A DNA stretch of 20,812 bases. Origin: JBCCFW01 sp039029535. GTDB lineage: Bacteria > Acidobacteriota > JBCCFW01. Shown here in pieces: positions 15,060 through 20,812 of the stretch. Within the stretch, counting starts at the first letter, position 1, and each line of letters begins with the position of its first letter. Below the pieces are notes generated by a model. That model searched no databases, was not told where the DNA came from, and saw only the letters and a list, made by a program, of their open reading frames with translations. Made by a program: the position numbers and the translations under genes. Location: positions 1-20,812 of the forward strand of contig JBCCFW010000140.1 in the NCBI GenBank assembly GCA_039029535.1. Direction: 5' to 3'.

Positions 15060-16595
15060 ATGAACGACGACCATCACGACGACGACGATTTCGGCGCCCT
15101 GCTCGACGCGAGCTTCGCCGCTCAGAAGCCGCTCCCGTCGACGGGGGATCGCGTCCGCGCGACCGTGGTGACGGTGGGCAGCGACCACCTCATGCTCGAG
15201 ACCGAGTGCGGTCACGAGGCCATCCTGACCGTCGCCTCGCTGAGTGGAGACGAGCTCCCCGACCCCACCGTGGGTGACCAGCTCGAGGCCTACGTGCTCG
15301 GCGTCCGCGAGCGCCTGGTCGAGCTGGGCCTGAAGCTCGGGGCGGGTGGTGCCTCCGGTCGCGCCCGCATCGAGCAGGCCGCCGCCAGCGGCCTGCCGAT
15401 CGACGGTGTCGTGCAGGAAGTGAACAAGGGCGGCTACGTCATCGGCATCGGCACGACCCGCGCCTTCTGCCCCATGGGTGCCATGGACATCCGGCGCATC
15501 GAAGACCCGCAGACCATGGTCGGCAAGAGCCTCACCTTCCGGGTGACCGAGCTGCGGGGCCCTCGCGACGTCGTCGTCTCGCGTCGCGTCCTCCTCGAAG
15601 AGGAGCAGGAGCGGCTCGCGGCAGAGACGCGGGCGGTGCTGGAGGTCGGCGCGACCTTGCGTGGTCGCGTGCGCGACGTGCGGGACTTCGGCGCCTTCGT
15701 CGACCTCGGCGGTCTCGACGGGATGATCCCGGCCCGCGAGCTGACCCACGCTCGCCGACGACCCCAAGACGTCGTGAGCCCGGGTGACGAGCTCCAGGTC
15801 CAGGTGCTCGAGATCGGCACGGACGCCAAGGGCCGCGAGCGCATCACGCTGTCGCTGCGAGCCCTTCAAGAGGACCCGCTCGACCAGGTCCTTCCCTCGC
15901 TGCAACCCGGCACCCTGGTCTCGGGTCGCGTGACGCGGCTCCAACCCTTCGGTGCCTTCGTCGAGCTCGTGCCCGGCGTGGAGGGGCTCATCCACGTGAG
16001 CGCCTTCGGCCGACGCATCGGGACGCCCGCCGAGGTGGTGAGCGAGGGGCAAGACGTGGCCGTGCGCGTCGACAAGGTCGACACCGAGGCGCGACGCATC
16101 GGTCTCCACTACCTCGACCCGGCCGAGCTCGAGTCCGACGCCCGGGTCGGTCCGCTGGGGCTGCGCCTGCTCCGCCAGGTCGTCACGACGCCGAGCACGG
16201 CAACCGACGCCACCGCCGGCGGGACCGCACCTGCCGACGCCGCGTCCGGCTCGGCGCCGGCCATCGGCGACATCCGGGAGGTCACCGTCGACCGCGTGGC
16301 GCGCTTCGGCATCTTCGTCACCTGGGACGATCACCGCGGGCTCATCCCCCAGCGCGAGCTCGACCTCCCGCCGGGAGCCGAGGCCGGCAAGGCCTTCCCC
16401 CGAGGCTCGACCCTCGAGGCGGTGATCATCGAGATCCGCGACGACGGCAAGCTCACGCTGTCGCAGGTCGGCGTCGAGCGAGCCCGTGAGCGCGAGAACG
16501 CGGCGTCCTATCAGGCGCAGGCTCCCAAGAGCTCCGGCTCGGGTGGCGGTCTCGCGACGCTCGGCGACCTCTTCGGACATCTCCGCAAGGACTGA
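15060..16595 (+). CDS. S1 RNA-binding domain protein (five S1-like repeats), ribosomal protein S1-related
   Basis: A 511-residue cytoplasmic RNA-binding protein. An acidic N-terminus (MNDDHHDDDDFGALLD) is followed by S1-like beta-barrels at about 28-93 (degenerate), 113-177, 197-268, 285-351 and 401-470. The third and fourth are the most typical (GRVRDVRDFGAFVDL, GRVTRLQPFGAFVEL). An Ala/Thr-rich linker (378-400) precedes the fifth domain, and the tail ends LGDLFGHLRKD. Proteins of this kind bind mRNA or ribosomes; this may be an S1 paralogue rather than the main S1, which is usually more regular. The ATG at 15060 is preferred over GTG 15051. No strong ribosome site is visible, and a hairpin lies just upstream. 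Its GC is back to about 73%, marking the right border of the island. Confidence 0.9.
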   Translation: MNDDHHDDDDFGALLDASFAAQKPLPSTGDRVRATVVTVGSDHLMLETECGHEAILTVASLSGDELPDPTVGDQLEAYVLGVRERLVELGLKLGAGGASGRARIEQAAASGLPIDGVVQEVNKGGYVIGIGTTRAFCPMGAMDIRRIEDPQTMVGKSLTFRVTELRGPRDVVVSRRVLLEEEQERLAAETRAVLEVGATLRGRVRDVRDFGAFVDLGGLDGMIPARELTHARRRPQDVVSPGDELQVQVLEIGTDAKGRERITLSLRALQEDPLDQVLPSLQPGTLVSGRVTRLQPFGAFVELVPGVEGLIHVSAFGRRIGTPAEVVSEGQDVAVRVDKVDTEARRIGLHYLDPAELESDARVGPLGLRLLRQVVTTPSTATDATAGGTAPADAASGSAPAIGDIREVTVDRVARFGIFVTWDDHRGLIPQRELDLPPGAEAGKAFPRGSTLEAVIIEIRDDGKLTLSQVGVERARERENAASYQAQAPKSSGSGGGLATLGDLFGHLRKD

Positions 16596-16634
16596 AGACG
16601 CCGCGAGCGCCCGTCGCTCACGCGCTTCGAGCAC

Positions 16635-16663
16635 CACGGGTGAGGGGCTTCAGCCCCACCGTG
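16635..16663 (+). terminator. Stem-loop after the S1-domain gene
   Basis: GGGGCT and AGCCCC form a tight inner stem and CACGG/CCGTG an outer one, with a small bulge, 40 bp after the S1 gene stop. No T-tract follows. It may end or protect the S1 transcript. The rest of the 174-bp gap shows only the GGAG ribosome site before 16770. Confidence 0.4.
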
Positions 16664-16769
16664 CGCATGAAGGGAGACCCCCTCCTTCGCCTCGTCGCTG
16701 GCGGCCTCGGACGAGGCCCGGACCAGCGGGGGCCAGGGCGGGTGTCCAACACTCTCCGGAGCTCCCGTC

Positions 16770-19586
16770 ATGCACCCTGGTCACTCGTCCCTCCTGCTCC
16801 CCATCCTCTTGCTTGCTCTTCCTGCCCAGGGTGGCAGCCCCTGTGACCTGCCCGCGAGGATGCAAGAGCTCGTTCCCGAAGTGGACCGTCGTCTCCAGTA
16901 CCTCGGCTTCTCGGCCGACCTGCTCCCGACTCGGACTGCACTCGGATCACCTGGTGACCATCGCCAGGCGTTTCAGGCCGGCTCGGTCCAGGTCTACGAG
17001 TACCTCGAGGACGACTGGGGCCCGGCCACGAACGTGGAAGACGCCTCGCCCGTAGCCGACGACCTCTTCGGCTACGACGTCGCTCTCGATGGCCACCGGC
17101 TGCTCGTCGGTGCGCCCGGTCGCGACGAGGTCGCCCGGGACTCGGGAGTCGCCATCCTCTACGAGCGCAGCCGCGGGTCGTGGATCGAAGAAGCCAGGCT
17201 GGTCGGCTCGGCACTGGCAGCCCACGATGCCTTCGGACACGCGGTCGCCCTCAGCGGCGACTGGGCCCTGGTTGGCGCACCAGGCGCACGCGACGACGCC
17301 GGAGAGGCTTACCTCTTCCATCACGACGGGGCCGAATGGCGCGAGGTCGAGCGCTTCGTGTCGCCGACCGACGGTCCGGGAAGCGCCTTCGGGTGGTCGG
17401 TCGCCGTGGCCGAGGGTGTCGCCGTGGTCGCTGCGCCCTTCGAGGACCCAAGGGCCGCGGGAGACGTCCACGTCTTCACGCCCACTGTTCCCGCTGGGAA
17501 CTGGGTCCTCGAGGCCAGCCTGCAACCCGACGACAGCGACTGGAACGAGGAATTCGGTTGGTCGGTCGCCACCGACGGCACGCACGTCGCCGTCGGAGCT
17601 CCGTCACACGGAACCGACCAGCGAGGGGCCCTCTTCCTCTTCGAACGCGACGAGGCCACCGGCGCTTGGGGGCAGGTTGCCAGCGAGGCACCGGACGATG
17701 CGGGACCTCGCCTCGGCCACTCGGTCGATGTCGTCAATGGCCTGGCCGTCGTCGCCAGCCCCCTCGACTACGCCGGCGTGTTCCTGCTCAGGCGGCGCGC
17801 GCTGGGCGACTGGATCGTCGAAGACCAGTTCTTCGACGCACGCTCACTCTTCGGCAGCGCGGTCGCCTTGCAAGACAGGCAGCTTCTCGTCGGCGCTCCC
17901 GGTCTCGGGATCTTCCGTCGGGGTGGCGGTCTCCACCATCGCTATCCCGGCGAAGCGCACTGGGCCGAAGATGCCTCCCTCTGGGTGGCCCAGGAGCCGG
18001 TGCCAGAGAGCTACGGCTCGGCGGTCTTGCTGCATGGCTCCTGGGCCTTCGTGGCGGCATCCGAGGACGACACCGCCGTGACGCTGTCGGGGAGCGTGAC
18101 GGTCTTCCGCCAGCGTGATCCGGCGACCTGGGAGATGACCCAGCGCATCACGACGCCCGTCCCTGACGCCTTCGACAGGCTGGGGACCGACATGGTCGCC
18201 GAGGGCAACCTCCTCGTGCTGGCCGGTCGCGCCGACACCTTCGTCTACGAGCTGTCGCCCGACACCGAGACCTGGGAGCTACTCCAGGTCCTGGACCCCT
18301 CGGTCGGCGACAAGCGGGGCGCCCTGAGCCTGCGTGGCGACGAGCTCTGGATCGGCAACCCCTGGCACGACGGTTCCGACGGCATGAGCACCGGTGCCAT
18401 CTTCATGTACGAGCGCGATCCGGCCACCGGCCTGTTCGACGAGACGCGCGTGCTCCTCCCCCCCGACCCCGATCCCGACTTTCGGGAACGGTTCGGACAG
18501 GTCCTCGCCCGCTCCGCCGACCTCTTCGTCGTCGGTCTCCATGACGAGGTGGAGCACCGCTACTGCCTGATCTACGAGCGAGCCGGTGACGACTGGGTGG
18601 TCACGCAACGTCTCGACCCCCTCTCGCTGAGCCTTTGTCCGACCACGACCATCGGTGAGCAGGTCGTGGTGACCGACGACCGCATCCTCCTCACGACGGC
18701 CCGCTGCTCGAGCCGAGTCCTGGTCCTGGAGAGGGAGTCACCCGGAGGGGCCTGGGTCCTCACCGGCGAGGTCGCCCTCCCCGAGACGGCTAGCGACGAC
18801 GAGCTGAGCGCCCTGGCCTACGAGAACGGCACCATCGTCTTCGGAACCGGGGAGCGGCCGCGTCAGCACTACTCCGAGGAGGGCTCCGTCCACGTCGCCG
18901 TCGAGGGACCGAGCGGCTGGGAGGTCCAGCGCTCGCTCCGCCCCGAAGACCTCGTGCCAGCTCCCTACACGCCCTCGCCCACTGCCTACTACTACTCGCC
19001 GGGCTTCGGCTGGTCGATCGACCTGGAGGACGGACGGCTCCTCATCGGCGCCATGGGTGGGAACGGCATCGGCTACGGGACCGGCTCCGCGTACCTCACC
19101 TGCGTCGTGTCCGCCGAGGACTGCGCAAACTTCACCGACGATGACGATGACGAGCTGGCCGACTGCGCCGACTTCGACTGCGTGCACTCAATCGACTGCA
19201 TCGACTCGGACGAGGACGGCATCCGCGACCTGGAGGACTGCGCGCCCGACGACCGCTTCGTGTTCGGTCTCCCTGGGGATCTCGAGACGATGACGGTGCG
19301 ACGGCACTCCAGCGGCGGAGTCGAGCTCACCTGGCGTGACCAGGGTCCCGAGGTGGGACTCCGGCTCTTTCACCACGTGGTGCACGGTCGGCTCGACGAC
19401 CTGTCGGCCATGGGCACCTCGGCTGCGACCTGCGTCGAGCCGAGCCACGTCGGCGACACCTACCTCGACGCGACCGGGCTCGACGAGAGCCGGTACTACC
19501 TCGTCCGTGCCTGGAACAGCTGCGGTCCTGCCGGTGACGACGGCTGGGGTCGGTCAGACGAGCCGCGGAGCCCGAGCTGCCCCTGA
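16770..19586 (+). CDS. Secreted FG-GAP (integrin-alpha-like) repeat protein with Asp-rich segment and FN3-like C-terminus
   Basis: A 938-residue exported protein. A signal peptide occupies residues 1-22 (LLLPILLLALPAQG). From about 90 to 780 there are at least ten FG-GAP-like repeats, for example DLFGYDVALDGHRLLVGAPG, DAFGHAVALSGDWALVGAPG and EEFGWSVATDGTHVAVGAPS, predicting one or two beta-propellers. An Asp-rich, probably calcium-binding stretch follows (788-825; DDDDDELADCADFDC and DSDEDGIRDLEDC). Residues 837-938 form an FN3-like domain (VELTW ... YYLVRAWNSCG) ending in Ser-Cys-Pro, close in pattern to the end of the protein at 8593-10866. No enzyme motif is seen; an extracellular or surface role in binding is likely. 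The ATG at 16770 has GGAG eight bases upstream. Confidence 0.9.
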   Translation: MHPGHSSLLLPILLLALPAQGGSPCDLPARMQELVPEVDRRLQYLGFSADLLPTRTALGSPGDHRQAFQAGSVQVYEYLEDDWGPATNVEDASPVADDLFGYDVALDGHRLLVGAPGRDEVARDSGVAILYERSRGSWIEEARLVGSALAAHDAFGHAVALSGDWALVGAPGARDDAGEAYLFHHDGAEWREVERFVSPTDGPGSAFGWSVAVAEGVAVVAAPFEDPRAAGDVHVFTPTVPAGNWVLEASLQPDDSDWNEEFGWSVATDGTHVAVGAPSHGTDQRGALFLFERDEATGAWGQVASEAPDDAGPRLGHSVDVVNGLAVVASPLDYAGVFLLRRRALGDWIVEDQFFDARSLFGSAVALQDRQLLVGAPGLGIFRRGGGLHHRYPGEAHWAEDASLWVAQEPVPESYGSAVLLHGSWAFVAASEDDTAVTLSGSVTVFRQRDPATWEMTQRITTPVPDAFDRLGTDMVAEGNLLVLAGRADTFVYELSPDTETWELLQVLDPSVGDKRGALSLRGDELWIGNPWHDGSDGMSTGAIFMYERDPATGLFDETRVLLPPDPDPDFRERFGQVLARSADLFVVGLHDEVEHRYCLIYERAGDDWVVTQRLDPLSLSLCPTTTIGEQVVVTDDRILLTTARCSSRVLVLERESPGGAWVLTGEVALPETASDDELSALAYENGTIVFGTGERPRQHYSEEGSVHVAVEGPSGWEVQRSLRPEDLVPAPYTPSPTAYYYSPGFGWSIDLEDGRLLIGAMGGNGIGYGTGSAYLTCVVSAEDCANFTDDDDDELADCADFDCVHSIDCIDSDEDGIRDLEDCAPDDRFVFGLPGDLETMTVRRHSSGGVELTWRDQGPEVGLRLFHHVVHGRLDDLSAMGTSAATCVEPSHVGDTYLDATGLDESRYYLVRAWNSCGPAGDDGWGRSDEPRSPSCP

Positions 19587-19595
19587 GCAAGCTCT

Positions 19596-20702
19596 CTAGG
19601 GACGCCGACGATCTCGAGTGGGCAAGGGCGCAGCGCTCGTCGCTCGTCGGCGCCCCTCGCGGGTCTCCGCGATGCGGCGTCGTGGTGGAGGCGGCGCATG
19701 GCAGCCGAGGTCGGTGACCGCTCCCGAGCCGACCAGCTCGACCTCGAAGCGTGCGACGAGGTCGAGCTCGACGAGGACTCGCTGGAACGAGTTCTCGCCG
19801 AGGTCAGCCGCTGCGAAGACTCCGAGGAGCTCACCAGCAGCGTCGAAGGCACGCACGACCGTGCCGGCCTCGTCGATGTCGAGCAGCCCCACGCTCTCGA
19901 CCCGACCCGGGTCGGGAAGCTCGAAGACGATCACGCCGCCGTCGGCCGCATCGTCGGGGCTGCAGTCGCCGCCCTCGTCGAGGATCAGCACGAGCCCCTG
20001 AGCCGACTCGTTCCCTGCGCCGTCCCCCGGCGTCACGAGGTCGAAGTCGTCGCAGCCAGGGCTACCGCTGTCGAAGAGCATCGTCGGCGACGAGCCGGAC
20101 ACCAGCAGGTTGGCGTATTGGCCAGCGATGATCGTGCCGGCCGGGAAGCCCTCGAAGTCGTGGCTCGCACACGGGTTGCAACCGACCTCGGCCTGAACGG
20201 TGAGCTCGCGGGCACCTTCCGGAGGAGTGCACGAGCTCGCGTCGGTCACCTCGCGACACTCGACGACAGTGTCGTCGACGTCGACGATCGCCGTGACGCT
20301 CACGAGCTCCGCGGCACCGGAGGCCGCGCCAGCGTCCATCAGCTCACAGACCTCCACCGCAGCACCCGAGTCGATCTCGGGGAGCGGCGCGACGACCACG
20401 TCGAGCTCGGTCTCCAGTCGAAGACTCGAAGGACCGGAGACGACGCAGCCGATGTTGCTCACGGTCGCGCAGGCCTCGACCCGACAGCCCGGCGCGTCCG
20501 TGAGGGCCACGTCGCTCACGATGAGCTCCGGCAAGGGGTTGACCGCGTCGTGCGCGGCACACTCGGAGTCGTAGATGTCGAACTGGGGCGTGTCAGTGCC
20601 GTCACAGTTGGCGAAGAGGTTCCAGATGCAGCCGCCCCAGGAGCGGAACTGCACGACGAAGACGCCGCAGAGATTCGGCTCCCGAGTCCAGGTTTGGGTG
20701 GA
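19596..20702 (-). CDS. Secreted-type protein lacking its N-terminus: CARDB-like segment and PEP-CTERM-style beta domain
   Basis: An open frame of 368 codons without a convincing start. Codons upstream of the first GTG (20654) still look coding (TREPNLCGVFVV), but a TGA at 20703-20705 then closes the frame, and no signal peptide is present. The N-terminal half (ELIVSDVAL ... CATVSNIGC) resembles CARDB-type adhesion modules. The second half (FEGFPAGTIIAGQYANLLVS ... SVGLLDIDEAG ... GSGAVTDL) resembles beta-sandwich domains found in PEP-CTERM exported proteins, but no sorting signal follows; the tail is Arg/Pro-rich instead. It ends nine bases from the convergent FG-GAP gene. I read it as the 3' part of a longer secreted-protein gene cut by a rearrangement at about 20,703, or a frameshifted gene. 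Confidence 0.65.
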   Translation of the reverse strand, partial: STQTWTREPNLCGVFVVQFRSWGGCIWNLFANCDGTDTPQFDIYDSECAAHDAVNPLPELIVSDVALTDAPGCRVEACATVSNIGCVVSGPSSLRLETELDVVVAPLPEIDSGAAVEVCELMDAGAASGAAELVSVTAIVDVDDTVVECREVTDASSCTPPEGARELTVQAEVGCNPCASHDFEGFPAGTIIAGQYANLLVSGSSPTMLFDSGSPGCDDFDLVTPGDGAGNESAQGLVLILDEGGDCSPDDAADGGVIVFELPDPGRVESVGLLDIDEAGTVVRAFDAAGELLGVFAAADLGENSFQRVLVELDLVARFEVELVGSGAVTDLGCHAPPPPRRRIAETREGRRRATSAAPLPTRDRRRP

Positions 20703-20812
20703 TCAAGAAGACGCACAAGAGAGGCACATCCCAGCGGAGAGTGTCACCACCCAGACTCATCGGCCAATGTCCAGTCGCGAACGCCATCGACCTGACACGG
20801 GCAAAGTTCATC
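20703..20812. other. Sequence unlike the adjoining gene up to the window edge; possible mobile-element end
   Basis: About 110 bases with no recognisable coding continuity with the truncated gene. It contains GTGTCA (about 20740) and TGACAC (about 20793) as short inverted repeats. The abrupt change at the gene break suggests an insertion or repeat boundary, but I could not identify the element. Confidence 0.35.

Noticed and set aside
15006..16637. Large minus-strand open frame across the S1 gene
   Set aside because: It is a shadow of the S1-domain gene with His, Asp, Gly and Arg-rich low-complexity translation and no motif.
19596..19700. A PEP-CTERM sorting signal at the end of the CARDB-like protein
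   Set aside because: The tail after GSGAVTDL is Arg/Pro-rich; there is no Pro-Glu-Pro motif or hydrophobic helix.
19698..20795. A 365-codon open frame on the plus strand
   Set aside because: It is antisense to the CARDB-like gene and rich in Arg, Asp and His without motifs. The minus-strand protein has recognisable beta-domain patterns.

Overview
The window is GC-rich (about 70 to 73% in the 60-base lines I counted by eye) and densely coded. It suggests a Gram-negative bacterium with a large regulatory repertoire. Pointers are a small ECF sigma factor of the TIGR02999-like type beside a Ser/Thr kinase with TPRs, a second kinase fused to a STAND-type ATPase, and secreted proteins with thrombospondin type-3 and FG-GAP repeats. 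This mix is familiar from Planctomycetota, Acidobacteriota and Myxococcota, and I cannot choose among them from sequence alone. I saw no rRNA, tRNA or CRISPR array.

Left part (1 to 5750). On the minus strand lie the start of a short-chain dehydrogenase (SDR) cut by the window edge, a TetR-family regulator, and a 1084-residue kinase/ATPase/TPR protein. Near-identical palindromes precede the SDR and the TetR gene, so the regulator probably controls itself and the SDR. Divergent from the kinase gene is a flavoprotein disulfide reductase that resembles mycothione reductase.

Middle part (5750 to 11970). An ECF sigma gene and a kinase-TPR gene form a two-gene unit closed by a strong hairpin. Next come a secreted propeller/thrombospondin type-3 protein and a second SDR.

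Island (about 11,940 to 15,000). GC falls to about 58%. It holds one minus-strand gene for a 702-residue NACHT-family NTPase, the best candidate here for an anti-phage or other defence gene. Next to it is a decayed IS481-family transposase with several frameshifts, a stop and internal deletions. The island looks acquired and sits between ordinary high-GC genes.

Right part (15,000 to 20,812). A five-domain S1 RNA-binding protein is followed by a secreted FG-GAP protein. That protein shares a C-terminal module, including a final Cys-Pro, with the thrombospondin type-3 protein. The last gene, on the minus strand, looks like a secreted protein that has lost its start: its frame is cut at about 20,703, where an unrelated-looking sequence runs to the window edge.
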